Assembly: GCA_947568835.1 (NCBI GenBank) | Contig: OX387610.1 | Span: 9,387,501 to 9,451,500, forward strand | Length of the DNA: 64,000 nucleotides | From: Protonemura montana | Taxonomy: Eukaryota; Arthropoda; Insecta; Plecoptera; Nemouridae | Direction: 5' to 3' | Shown here: piece after piece, positions 31,556-43,094 of the stretch | Numbering within the stretch: the stretch's first letter is position 1 | Layout: each line of letters begins with the position of its first letter | Notes under the pieces: model-generated | Databases searched by the model: none | Told to the model about the DNA's origin: nothing | What the model saw: the letters and a program-made list of their open reading frames with translations, nothing else | Made by a program: the position numbers and the translations under genes

Positions 31556-32835
31556 ATAAGAGTAATAGAACAAAACAACAGTAGGCGCTAGGTTCAAATA
31601 AACAAGTAACTTCACATAAAATGTATGTTCTAAATTATAGGTTCTAAAGTTGGATACCACAAACAAAGTTAGTTTAAGAATTAATTCATTCAATGATATT
31701 AGACGATGAGTAAAATTAACATTGGCCACGATCTGATTATAAAACACAGAAACACTTTGCACAGATATTCTTTCTTGGGTGAAACTGGCTGTGCAAAATC
31801 TTGCGAAAAGGAAAAACCCACAAGTTTCAAGTCATTCCTCTCGCCTATAAAGCTAAATTAATTTGGAACTCGTCCGACAGATGGCGTCCGACTAGTCGGA
31901 GACTCGTCCGAGAGATGGCGAGCTCGTCCGAAGCACTGCAACCATGCCTGCCTCAATCACGCTGCAGATCCTTAAAACACAATACTCTCAGCCTTACGCG
32001 GAAATCACTCATGTAGCGATTTTAGCGCACTCTGTCGGCGGATTTCCAATATTCTAACATCATAACGTAACTTGTGGCAGTTGGTGAAACCAGTACGGCA
32101 TTCGGTATTTTGGTAATGATTGAGGGGCCAATGCAACAAGCAGTTTAGCCGTTAAGTTTTGAAATCTGTCAACTTTAGTTCCACAATCATACGATAAGCA
32201 TTTGAAAACGACTCAGGTTCAAATATGGCGGCCAAATTGGATCAAGATGGCCGCTCGCTGTTCAAACACAGACGCACTACCAACCGTCTGGGAACAATGT
32301 TTGCCGCACGGACGCTACGGGCAAGGGATGTTGCTCCATCGATATTCCAAGAGAGAGAGTCGACCGACTCCCGGGCTTGGGGTACACAGACGCGGCGCGT
32401 CGCTCGCGTCGGAAGGCTGCCGCTTCGACCCTCAGGTACCGCAAAAATCAAAATGAAAACAGCCCCGAAAATCGTGTCTCCTCACCGGTTCCGTGCCAAT
32501 GGGCGAACGTTTTTCCGACGAGTACCTTTGCTACGTCCGATCTAGAAGGCATCGTTAGTGGATGTTGGTACTAAACGCATTTATAACGTTCTGTGGTGTT
32601 ACTATGTAACAATTTTGGCTTGTTATCAAAATTCCACGTTTCATTCCTGGGAAGATGTTCAGCTGCGTTCTTAAAAAAAAATTACTCCAGCAGAACAAGC
32701 CGTACGCTTTCATATCGAGGTACCTGATTTAATTTAAAAGTCCTCCTGATGCCGGGCAGATAACCGAAGTGGTCAGAGGTTAATATTTAAAAAGTATTCT
32801 TATCTTGAAAACCGAACAGGGTATAAGGAGTGTGT
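31556..32835. other. Unrecognised region
   Basis: Contains a small repeat CTCGTCCGA-GATGGCG (31870-31940) and a CpG-richer block at about 32220-32560 with overlapping short ORFs but no supported gene. Confidence 0.45.
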
Positions 32836-33041
32836 CTTTGACAAAAGCTTTTTAAACTGGGTTTTGATTGGTAAGTAAAGAACAACTAAATTTTCCAACT
32901 TTTCGTAGCTCGTGCCTGTTACTTTATCAAGGGTAACACCAGCCTTTGATAAAGTAACAGGTACAAGTTACAAAACGCCGGGAAATTTAGTTGTTCTTCG
33001 CCTGGCATTTAAAACACAGTTAAAAAAGTTTTTGTCAAAAT
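32836..33041. repeat. Long inverted repeat (about 100-bp arms)
   Basis: Left arm 32836-32936 (TTTGACAAAAGCTTTTTAAA through GTGCCTGTTACTTTATCAA) is matched by the reverse complement at 32945-33041 (TTGATAAAGTAACAGG through TTTTTGTCAAA). Only about 8 bases lie between. A fold-back element of unknown family. Confidence 0.8.
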
Positions 33042-34031
33042 TGCTGCTAAATTTAGATAAAGTAGACATGAGTCTGAAAACCATAATAGTGTGTCTTTGG
33101 CTTTTTCAATAAAAAATATATTTTTTTTGAAAAACCTTGACAGAGTGTTTTTTTTTGCTTTTAAATTGTACATGGTAGTACACGAAGACTTTTTGTAACA
33201 AACAACAACAAAAATACGAGAAGGAAATAATCTGAAATCCAAAAACAACCGCAAATGACGAGCGTAGCGAGCGAAGCGAATTGTAACAGCTGTGTGCCAT
33301 TTTTGGAGCTGGTGATAATTCGCAACTTTTCTAGATTTTGAGTACATTTTCAGGGAGTTTTTTCGCGTTCACTAGGTCTCAGCTTTCTTACCAGCAAGTC
33401 AAGTCAGACAATGCATTAGTCAATCATATTTCACGCTTATAATTGAAAATTTTCACATATTTTCTTACGATTTCAGGGGAAGAAAATCATCAAATTTGGA
33501 CATTCACAGATGTATTTTTATTGAGATATTCAAAATTGGCATTTAATTATTTAATTTACATGTTTTTTTTTGTTTCCCTGGAAAATCAGTAAGCATATTA
33601 ACATAGCAGCTACAATTTCGTATTGCCTAAAAGCGTGATAAATGACCAGTAAAAACACCTACCAGCCTGGTAAAGGATCCAACGCCTCAACATCATTCCT
33701 TGCACGCCCGCAAGGTCCTATTCAAAGGACGCCTTCGCAAAAATAGCGTCCCGACGCCGGATTCCGCTTTGACTGGCACCACCCAATAATGTTACGCCTC
33801 GCGCGTCGTTGGGCTTCGCAGGTAATTCGGTCACGTTTCGGGTGGTCTGCGCACAGACTGACAGGACTCACTTGGCGACAAAGGACCCGCGCAGGAGGAC
33901 ATGGGTCTATTAAAATTAGAAAATGTTTCCGAATGGCAGTGACGACGTGAGAGGAATTTGTCATTGGAGTTTGTAGCAAATGGCCAAGAGTGGTATCCCT
34001 GATTTTTAATGTTTGTTTTCCGACTTAACTA
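33042..34031. other. Unrecognised region
   Basis: AT-rich, with the word AAAGTAGACATGAGTCTG near 33059 shared with 25233 and 39615. No gene recognised. Confidence 0.45.
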
Positions 34032-34358
34032 ATTGATTTGTTGTGTTTAACGACGCACCGTTTGAACGAGTGCTTGCTGATGGGGACAGTGATGAACCTG
34101 ACTTAACGTTGGAGGAAGGATAAAAAATCAGGTGCCACCACGATGTCTACTTCTGTGAAAGAGCACAAAGGGGACCACCGGCTTATCATCCTTTTCGTAG
34201 TACGGTACAAATAGAATAACAGAGTTTCTCCACAAACCCATGCGGTGGAGGGAATAAAGTTGCTGTACTAACATCAATCCCTCCAGCCTCTCTCCCTAAC
34301 AGAACGGGTCATTTGTAAAATGGTCTCCCATCCAATATACCTGACCCAGTGCAGTTTA
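34032..34358 (-). repeat. 5S-rRNA-derived SINE, 5'-truncated
   Basis: Tail TTGTTGTGTTTAACGACGCA on the plus strand, body words GGGGACCACCGGCTTA and CCTCCAGCCTCTCTCCCTAA, ending in the 5S region at CCTGACCCAGTGCAGTT. The rest of the 5S head is lost. Confidence 0.75.
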
Positions 34359-35101
34359 GTCTCAAGTTGTTTTCACAGTGCTTATAAAGTGAGGATGCAC
34401 TGAAAATTTGGTTTCTCATTCTCAAAATATTTCGAACAATAATCAATATCTGTATTTTAAGTTGGCTTGCTAAACATTTTTCACTTTATTTCATGCCTTT
34501 TATTCGACCGACAATTTCTTGTTTTTTAATTGTACTGATATATTGCATGCCACATGTGGTAAGTTGTGATAAAAAATTATTATTATCAAGTTATTCGAGA
34601 TTACCACAAACTATAAGGAAGGAAGAGGGAGGGGAGCCACCCATGGTTATCTCCTAGCGTCTTCTGTTTTTGGATTGGACGCTATTTTAGTCAAAAAAAC
34701 TTGGTGAAGCAAAATATACAATTAAAAAAACTTGTAGAAGGATCGTGAGTTTTTTTGAAGAAATTCTCTCGATCTTTGCGAGGATTCACCCTAGGGAATT
34801 CTTCACGTTTCTTATTGATTCGTCGAGAAACGAAGGATGACAGAATCTATGGGATTAAAAGTGCCTTACAAAAAGTGGGGCAAATATTTACTGTAAAAGT
34901 TGAAGCCCGAACAGAATTTTCCGAGCAAGACGACAGGCCGTTATTCAACGAGCCGCGTACACGGGCTTAATATTGTCTTTACTAATTACAGCTTCAGTAC
35001 TATCATTGAGTTTATATGTGTAGTCAGAGGGCTTGCGCTGTTACACGCTGGCTTCTCACAAAATAGCCGCCAAATTACTAATTTACCGACAAAAATTGAA
35101 G

Positions 35102-35196
35102 ATGCTCAAGCAACACTGCGCTGGGTCAGGTATTGGATGGGTGACCATCATGCACATGACTAGTTCTGTTCGGGAGAGAACTAGGTTAAGTCACCG
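35102..35196 (+). repeat. 5S-rRNA-derived SINE fragment (5S region)
   Basis: GCTCAAGCAACACTGCGCTG, GGTCAGGTATTGGATGGGTG, ACCATCATGCACATGACTAG then TTCTGTTCGGGAGAGA. Only the internal 5S part and a few bases of body remain; it is one of the least diverged 5S segments. Confidence 0.75.
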
Positions 35197-36107
35197 TCGC
35201 TTAGAGTGTTCAGAAATTTGATTTGATTTCCTGAATTTGAGACTGGCTTACTTTGAGTTGATTTTTATTAATGCTCATCTCTAAGATTGATGTATATTAT
35301 AGTTATTTTGAGTCGTAATTATTTCATTTTAGTGGTTTGCTTAAAAAGACGGCCGCAAGCGCCATAGGCTGACAGCTACTGACACCAATCGTTACTAACT
35401 CATTTGCTTAGCAGATGGTTAAATATTAACGCTGGACCTCTCACTAAACCTATAAACTCAATTGATACGTACTCACAGTACTTAGCCTAGTTGTGACTTG
35501 CATGTAAATACATTTTGTACGAAACAACAAAGAGCACGGTATATGTATGTCATACTCCCTAAAGCATCGTTACAGCAAACTTTACGCTTGAAGGAAAATA
35601 GCCGAACAAAATTCCACAAGAAAAGTTGTGCATTATGAAACATCCTTGCATACAAAAGTAACTCTCACAGGAACTGTTTTATAAAGAGCTCAATTATGTC
35701 GATCAATTCAAATAAAAAGCAATAAAAAAACTGAAAGAAATTCCACTTCATTTCGCTGTAAATATACCAGACGCTATATGTGTGCCCCAAAGCACAAACT
35801 TTCCTGACAAACTGTCATTCAGAGCGACCCAATGCTTGCATAGTCGAGAGGAGAAGATCAAGCCAATATCGCTACGACCACCAAAAGTCCAAATGGCAGA
35901 CCAACCAAGAACTTCTGCAAGGGTTACCCGCACACTTCAACGACATTCAATGAAAATTTACATAGCAAGAGCTGAGCACGTGCCCTGTTGGTTCCTTTGG
36001 GAGCACATGCAGGTAGATGTCGTACACTGTTAGGCCCTCTGTAGCCCACCCAGTGGGATAGAGTATGGACAAAACTTGAGAAGATCAAACTTCAAGTCAG
36101 CGTTCGG
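35197..36107. other. Unrecognised region
   Basis: AT-rich, with no gene or repeat family recognised apart from short ORFs. Confidence 0.4.
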
Positions 36108-36127
36108 CTAGAGAGTGGCCATCTCCA

Positions 36128-36350
36128 AGTTTAACGTCCCTTTTTTAAGAACGGTTTAACCCGAACAACAGGATTCCTATAAAAATATTGATGTCGAGAG
36201 GTTGATAAGCAAGGCGAGTGACGTGGTGCTACTTGTCATCCCTCCAACCTCTCTCCAGAAACAGAACTGGTAATTAGTATGATGATCACCCATCCAATAT
36301 CTGATCAGGCGCAGTGTTGCTAACGTGGGTGATCTCATAAGAACCGGTGA
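36128..36350 (-). repeat. 5S-rRNA-derived SINE, 3'-truncated and fused to a GAGAGTGGCCATCTC end
   Basis: The minus-strand 5S head (CCGGTTCTTATGAGATCACC) and body are present up to GGGACGTTAAAC. On the plus strand the sequence just before is CGGCTAGAGAGTGGCCATCT, the end of another repeat family, so one element interrupts the other. Confidence 0.7.
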
Positions 36351-36892
36351 ACCGGAGCTAACTTGTTTTGACGGCCATTACTCGGAGATGGCAACTCTTC
36401 GGCCGTTCACATGCTCACTAGCTCAAACTTGGAAACTCGAAATGTATGTGACAAGCATACAAAAGTTCCGGTCGCGACCAAAATTCTCTCCACTACTTCG
36501 CCCCTTTACCACCCTGCGAATTAGGTTCAAGTTTTTCGCCGTAAATTTTGGTTTACGATTGGTGTAAGGGTGGTGTCGGGTCCCTAGGGCGTCCGCCCCG
36601 ATGTGCATTTTGCACGCTATCCAAGCAGTGATTTGGTGGCGTTTCAAGGCGAGCTTCTTATCGTGAAATGCATCGCTGACGCCTCCACTTCGAAAGGAGG
36701 TTAACGTCACCCAGAGTGCACCAATTCATTGAAGCTACGAACGCTTCCAATATAGATGAAACAAAATGTTGACATAACTCTACAATACAACCCTATCGGC
36801 ACGGTCGTTAACAAATTACGTCTAGTTTTCTAGTTTAGTTCTAGTTCTAGCAGTTCTAGTTCTAGTTTAGTTTTAGCCCAGTTCAGTTTTCT

Positions 36893-37335
36893 CCCGAACA
36901 CAACTGGTCATGTGAATGATGGTCACCCATCCAATACCTGACTCAGCGCAGTGTTGCTATACTTCGGTGATCTCACGAGAACCGGTGTTTCCAACACGCC
37001 AAACCGTTCGGTAAGAGGTTGGAGGGATGAAATTTAGTACAGCAACTTATTCACCTTGCTTATCAATCTCTCGACAGCACGGATTTGTGGAGGAATCCTG
37101 CTGTTCGAGTTGTACCGTCCTTCGGAAGGGACGTGAAGCCGGTGGTCCCCTTGGTGTTCTTCGACAGGAGAAAGATACGTGCCGGCACCTGGTTCCTCTC
37201 CTCCCTTTTAGGATAGGTTAAGTTCATCATCATCCTCATCATCATCTACTCATTCACCGACGCTATTAGATAAGTGCCACAGGGCCCGTTGTCAAAATAG
37301 TGCGTTAAACACCACAAATCAATCAATCAATTCTA
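36893..37335. repeat. 5S-rRNA-derived SINE with its 5S head inverted in place
   Basis: 36893-37013 is the 5S head in minus orientation, from CTCCCGAACA to CCGTTCGGTA. 37014-37335 is the body in plus orientation, from AGAGGTTGGAGGGATGAA to CAAAATAGTGCGTTAAACAC and an AATCAATCAATCAATT tail. The join falls exactly where head and body normally meet. Confidence 0.8.
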
Positions 37336-38005
37336 TGTCTAGCCAGTGTTTGTGTATCGATTACGACATCGCGACACATTCTCCGGATATAGTGCCCATG
37401 CCAAGCCAGAGCTTGTTTATCGATGAAGACATCGCGACACATTCTCGGGCTATAGCGCCCATGCCAAGCCAGAGCTCGTGTATCGATAACGACATCGCGA
37501 CACATTCTCCGGATATAGCGCCTATGCCAAGACAGTGCTTGTGTATCGATGAAGACATCGCGACACATTCTCGGGCTATAGCGCCCATGCCAAGTCAGAG
37601 CTCGTGTATCGATAACGACATCGCGACACATTCTCCGGATATAGCGCCTATGCCAAGCCAGTGCTTGTGTATCGATAACGACATCGCGACACATTCTCCG
37701 GCTATATTGTCCATGCCAAGCCAGTGCATGTGTATCGATGAAGACATCGCGACACATTCTCCGGATATAGCGCCTATGCCAAACTAGTGCTTGTGTATCT
37801 ATGAAGACATCGCGACACATTCTCCGGATATAGCGTCCATGCCAAGCCAGTGCTTGTGTATCGATGAAAACATCGCGACACATTCTCCGGATATAGCGCC
37901 CATGCCAAGCCAGTGCTTGTGTATCGATAACGACATCGCGACACATTCTCCGGATATAGCGCCTATGCCAAGCCAGTGCTTGTGTTTCGATGTCTTCATC
38001 AGTAT
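37336..38005. repeat. 63-bp minisatellite, about 10.6 copies
   Basis: Unit words GACATCGCGACACATTCTCC, GGATATAGCGCCCATGCCAA and GCCAGTGCTTGTGTATCGAT recur every 63 bp. Units of two types (GATGAAGAC and GATAACGAC) partly alternate. Because 63 is a multiple of three, long frames are open on both strands, including a 228-codon frame on the minus strand. Confidence 0.92.
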
Positions 38006-38376
38006 ACATTAAACACGCGGTGGGGCGGAAGTTTCACTGCTCTCGTCCCGAATTAATCTTTTCGAAGCAAAAAGTCGAAAAATTGAGTGACCCTTTAGTC
38101 AAGAGACAAAATGTCGTGCACAACGAGAGCATCATACAGCTAGACTATCGTAAAAACTTAAATGTCAATTAGACGAAGCAGAATAAAGTGTACGATCATA
38201 AGAGTGTGAAGGAAAGCGTTAAGCACGTCGCACCAACCATCCCTAGCCCATTGTCCTCGGTTCACAATCTTTTACCATCGTTATGGAGCAGTACCAAAAA
38301 AAAAACCCCGTATCTCTATTACGACAGAAGCTAATCCTCTTTGGGACCAAATATAACTACCACTGTGAGCCTGTTT

Positions 38377-38510
38377 GCACGACCAGAGAGTGGCTGTCTA
38401 CAGGTAATGGCAGTCATATTATCCCGGCCAATGCTTGTAGATGTGCACCACTGCTTGTGATTGTACCTACATTGCGGCCATATTTGGTAATGGCCACTCT
38501 CTGGTCGTGC
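38377..38510. mobile_element. Short inverted-repeat element (GAGAGTGGC family)
   Basis: GCACGACCAGAGAGTGGC at 38377 and its exact reverse complement GCCACTCTCTGGTCGTGC ending at 38510. Further AGATAGCCACTCTC words at about 38537 and 38578 show tandem or nested relatives. Confidence 0.65.
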
Positions 38511-38610
38511 CAACATGGCGGACATTTCTCAAAGATAGCCACTCTCGTGCCGTGTAAACATGTCGGCCGTTTCTCAAAGATAGCCACTCTCTGCCTGTAC
38601 TCCAGCTCTT

Positions 38611-39199
38611 GTAGTTCCCTCTGCGGTCGTTGGGCGTCGCATCCGCCTCGGCAGTTAGCTGTTATTGCGAGGACTAATCCTGCCCTGGCGGTTTACGATT
38701 CCACTCTTAATACGCATTAAAAAAACAACCCCGTCCGCCCGCGAGACGAGACTGGCAAAATGGCGAGACAATTCAACTTTCACTGGGACTAAAGACGTCT
38801 GAAGAATGTGGTGTAACTCTAGACTACCAGCAATGGCCGTCAAGTCTTGGCAAGACCAATGGAGCCTTAAAACGTATACCTCATGAAAATAATTGCGATT
38901 TTACAGTAAAGCTGGTTAAATATTTCTGGCTTTTTGTGATTTAAGAAGGTCTCTAATTTATTTGCAGAATACATTATACAGAAACATTAGCTTTTATTTG
39001 TCGCAAACACTTAAATTACATTTCCATAAAAGGTTGCCAGAATAAAGGTTGTCTTCTAAGATTTCTGCATCGACTCCAAGTGTTTGTGCAAAGGCTCAGA
39101 CCATTTACCCCGAAATTATCCTCGTGCAAATGATAATGCATCCAATGGACAGTTAACTGTAAAATAAACCAGGCTATCGATCTCTCTTACCCTACTAGG
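38611..39199. other. Unrecognised region
   Basis: No gene or repeat family recognised. Confidence 0.4.
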
Positions 39200-39204
39200 C
39201 TTAA

Positions 39205-39407
39205 CCTAAACTTCTTGCGTTAGTTAAAATTAAAAATCCGTGTTCTTGGTTGCAGGGTTTTGGTGGTGTCTCGGGTGGTTCCACCAGGGAGCTGAAACCA
39301 GCAAGCGATTGATGGCGAAAAAATGGAAAATGTGCGACCGAACCGGGATACGAACCCGGGACCTCCCAATTGCCGGTCTGGTGCTCTTCCAACTAAGCTA
39401 TCCGGGC
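39205..39407 (-). repeat. tRNA-derived SINE
   Basis: The minus strand opens with GCCCGGATAGCTTAGTTGGA, a tRNA 5' half with a good A box. GTCCCGGGTTCGTATCCCGG then forms a perfect 5-bp T stem. The tRNA-like part is 39335-39407 (73 nt). The anticodon loop would read GGC (alanine-like), but base 33 is C and the acceptor stem has a mismatch, so it is not a working tRNA. An unrelated body of about 130 bp follows, ending near GAACACGGATTTTTAATTTT. Confidence 0.75.
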
Positions 39408-39839
39408 ATTCAGATTCAAGTTTCGCGGGGTGAGATAAGGAATCAATGCTCAATTGACACCCGTTTGACTTTGGATCTAATTCGTTGCCACATGCTCTAA
39501 GTGTTTTTTTATTTCTTTCCCTAGATCTTGGGCAAATTAGGGCGTACGACAGAAGATGTTAAAAATATTTGAAACCATATAATAAAATATATTTTTTTTA
39601 AGTAGAGCTTTTCAAAGTAGACACTAGTCTATAAAACATCATAATTTGAATCCATAAAAGTTGATTGATTTTTAAATGTGTACTGTTTTATTGTTTACTT
39701 CCCATTTCGTCCGGTTATTTACTATTTATCTGGGTCCGAGTCTCGTTCGCAAATCAGATGCCCTAACCAGACAATGCAACCCAGCGCTCGTTACGGCCAT
39801 CAAGACCTCACTGGCACCCTAGAACCCCAGATAACATTC

Positions 39840-40015
39840 AACGTCGTTGCTTTCTGCGCCGCGACGCCGTGCGCGCACGCGCTCGCCGTCACGACGCCAC
39901 CGGTAGTCGACGCGCGACGTCGATTCAGAGTGTAGTCGACGTCCAGGCAACGCGCACGTACCGACGCTCGTCAAGGTGAGTACAGACCGACGCCGCTGCC
40001 TTCATGGGGAAGCGT
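39840..40015 (+). promoter_or_regulatory. CpG-rich block with strong splice donor: possible promoter and first exon
   Basis: CpG dinucleotides are dense from about 39840 to 40015 (GCGCGCACGCGCTCGCCGTC and GTCGACGCGCGACGTCG). Near the end, CTCGTCAAG|GTGAGTAC at about 39975 is a consensus donor. This would suit a noncoding first exon of a plus-strand gene continuing to the right. No downstream partner exon was recognised. Confidence 0.35.
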
Positions 40016-42300
40016 CGCGGCGGATAAGGGCGGAAACGTGCGGGCCAATTCGTAGCCAATTAAGAGGGTATTTTTAAGTGCTAGTCGAGAGGGTGTTAAT
40101 TTCATTTGGATGTTGTTTTTGGCAACTTTTTTTATGCGATGAACGTTTAGGGCGAGGCTGGGACATTTTTTTCTTTACCGAAATTACGGCGATTTTCTTT
40201 TGCGGAAAATTTTCACATGCCTTTCAAATGGAATTAAGCCAATTGAGTTATTTTTTTCCGAGCTACGCTGGCTTTGCGTTATTTAATTAGCAAGCAGGTG
40301 GTGAAAATTACCTCGTCCAGATCAGAAAAGTTTTAAATTACTTTTAGAGAGAGAGACCATTACATTACGCTTTCCATGCCTTTAAGGCATTTAACCAGAA
40401 AAAAATGCTTTTAAAAAAACAACTGAAATTCAGGATACATTTTTCCCTTTTCAAACTCGTACTTTCTAGAGTTTTCATGCCAGCAATACACACAGAAACT
40501 CGTAAAAAATACCAAGAGAATAGTAATTATAATAACAATATTTTTGTTTTGTTTCCCGAACGATCATTCAATGATTTTGGCAAAGTCACTTAGGTCGAGT
40601 TTTACCAAAATGTTCAACTGTAAGTTGGACCTCTAGCTCATAGAAACATCTGAATTTCACTGCATGTGATTGGAAGTCGTCATTGCAATATTTTCAACTA
40701 ACACTTCAACTAAAAGCTTAGATTTCGGTAAAACCGGGCCTAAAACATCCTTTTCCAGTGAGCGCAAGTCTTTAAGAGAAGCAATACCTAAAAGGACGCT
40801 TTTGAAAACGCAAAGATCTGTTTTATAAACTGCTAGGAAAGTAACATGGCCTGGCACGCTTGGCATTCATTTTCCAATTCAGATAAAAAAAAAAAACTTA
40901 CTTTCGATAAAAAGCAGCTTTGAAGCTTTACTCTCAACAAACAAACAAATGCCCCGAGTCCGTCGTACCTCACCAACCACAGCAATTATGCAAATCCAGA
41001 ATTTCGTCTCCCCAATCGAGACCGAGCGATTAGTACTCGACCTACAAACTCCGATCGCCCCCGACAGGTTTCGAACAAGAGTCCCGAGGGCTCAACTACG
41101 TCCACCACTTTAGAACGGGGCTCGAGCCAGTGACCGTTTGCTGACGAAGACTTGAACATGTCGAGAGGTCGGTCTTTGGAGAACGCCGAGGGCTGAACGA
41201 TTCGGGAGCGTCCTTTTGACGGCAAGCACGTCATGATTAAAAAACTTTCGTGACTTTTGTGGAATTCTTCAAAGAGCTTGCAAAACGGGTTTTAGTCCAA
41301 GTTGAACTTAAGAAAAAGGCCTGCGGCGCTGAAGCAGAAGTGCTTCTACTTTCTTCGCGTCTTTTCTTTTGGATGTGCCCCGGTTGGAATTCTGCACCCG
41401 GTAAACCCATTTTTGAAATTCCATAAACAAGGAGTCAAAACAATTGCCACGGAGACTTCCAATCATATTTAGTGAAATTCAGATTTTTTTGAGAAATATC
41501 AAATCGATAGAGCTGAAGAATTAGTTAAAACCAGACCTTAAAAAGCGACCCTGATGCCCCAAAATTAATTGAACGATCCTTAATGACAATACTTCTTGAA
41601 TATGTAAGGCTTGTTTACAACAAACCTGCAGAGCATTGCAGAAATAATCTTGAAAAGTCCTTTCATTTAAGTAAACTTGATATTCAATTGGTATTAGTTA
41701 CTTTAAAAAAATATTCAGAAAACAAACAGTCGAAAAGTTCGAGGTTACTTATAATTTTTTTGATCTAATCTATGGACTCGGTTGTTAAAAATATATCTGC
41801 CGCACAATGATGAATTCCACCCAAATCTCTGAAAACACTGACTTACAGCGAAAACTGTGCAAGTCGATTATACAACTTTTTAAAGTCAGATTTAAATGGT
41901 TAATGCATCTTTATTCAATACGATCTACTAGAAAAACTAACAAAATCCTCGGCTCGATCCGGCAATTAAATTTTAATTGGCAAAGGTCCTCAAATTTTAA
42001 TTAGCTTTGTCCTTGTTTTAGCTTGTGAATACCTTTAATTCTAACTGATTATGACCTCGTTCCAGCCCCTCCTTGTCCTTGTTCTAACTGGGTTCTAGCT
42101 GCCTCCTGATTGGTTCTAACCGAGGTCAGCGACGCGATAAGGCCAACCAGAACTTGGAAAATTACCGCTTGGAGCGTGAAGCTCGCGGGGGATGAGTTCA
42201 ATTGCAAAGAACAACAATCTGTAGATTTCTCACTAAATAATTGTTAATGTTAAGGGTCTGCAGATCAAGTTGGAAGCACCCTGTGGAAGTTTCAAGATCT
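40016..42300. other. Region with no supported gene
   Basis: Mostly AT-rich. A GC-richer 82-codon minus-strand frame at 40986-41234 has acceptable protein-like composition but no splice context or family that I recognise. Confidence 0.4.
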
Positions 42301-42340
42301 TTGTAACCGTAAAGACTTATTGAATCTTTTATTATTAACA

Positions 42341-42466
42341 ACACTAAAACAGTCTCAAAAATTGATGCCCAAACGCGGACTCAAACCCCGATCTCCACCT
42401 ATCGCGGGCGTTGCTCTGAACCATTGAGCTATTTGGACACTGGATTTTTTGAGACGATTTTAGTGT
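42341..42466 (-). mobile_element. tRNA-arm hairpin element, copy 3, with a complete tRNA core
   Basis: Outer arms ACACTAAAACAGTCTCAAAAA (left) and TTTTTGAGACGATTTTAGTGT (right) enclose a tRNA-like gene at 42366-42438 on the minus strand. It has a 7-bp acceptor stem (GTCCAAA with TTTGGGC), D arm GCTCAATGGTTCAGAGC and T arm CGGGGTTTGAGTCCGCG. The anticodon loop CGCGATA would read CGA, but the long arm of a serine tRNA is missing. The head sequence of the other copies is not clear here. Confidence 0.75.
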
Positions 42467-43090
42467 ATTTGATGAGAATGACAGTTCTATTTGTGACAAT
42501 TGAAAATTATTGCTCTGTAAAGAACGTATAAGAATGTCCACCTTCTGATGAACCCAGTGTAGCTATAAGGTTCAAACCAAGATTTAAAACTATCTTCCTA
42601 TGCACAGAAGTTGATATGGAGTTGGATAGGTTACCTTTGGCTCACGAAAAACCAAACGGCAACGGGGTCCTTTGATGCATGTGAAAACATCTCCTTCCGA
42701 GCGAATTAGGGACAAAGCTGTAAATTTTCGTTTGCCAAATGAAGGGGCCAGCATTGAAAATAACGAGGGTTTCTTTATCTTTCTAGTTTCCCAAAGTTGC
42801 GTCAATCTATCTTCATATGAAATAAATGTACTGAAGACGTCAGGAAAAATCTTGAGCTTTCTCAACTCGGACGCAAAGGAGAGTCAAAGTCGGAAAATCC
42901 TTTTTTTTTATCTGTGAATTAGCAGATTTCTTTCAATACGATAGTTCTGACACCAACGGTTGCGATCCAAAACGTTCAGGACTTACTTTGAAAGCTTTTA
43001 AAAATCTTACTGGATCCGTTTCGTATTACAGTCGATTGGATACAGGCACTTAACTGCCTCTCTTATCAACCAATTCCACTCAAAAGCCTT
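42467..43090. other. Unrecognised region
   Basis: Two overlapping opposite-strand short ORFs near 42590-42917; neither has splice or family support. Confidence 0.4.
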
Positions 43091-43094
43091 TGAA

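Noticed and set aside
35102..35196. Genuine 5S rRNA gene fragment
   Set aside because: It continues into the SINE body (TTCTGTTCGGGAGAGA), which genuine 5S rRNA genes lack.
37336..38005. CRISPR-like regular repeats
   Set aside because: The whole 63-bp unit is conserved with no unique spacers, and this is eukaryotic DNA; it is a minisatellite.
39335..39407. Functional tRNA-Ala (GGC) gene
   Set aside because: It has C instead of T at position 33, an acceptor-stem mismatch, a broken anticodon stem pair and a SINE body attached; it is a tRNA-derived SINE head.
40986..41234. 82-codon minus-strand frame as a coding exon
   Set aside because: The composition is acceptable, but no clear splice borders or recognisable domain were found.
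42366..42438. Functional tRNA gene with anticodon CGA
   Set aside because: A serine tRNA should have a long variable arm, which is missing, base 33 is G, and the gene is enclosed in the arms of a repeat element.
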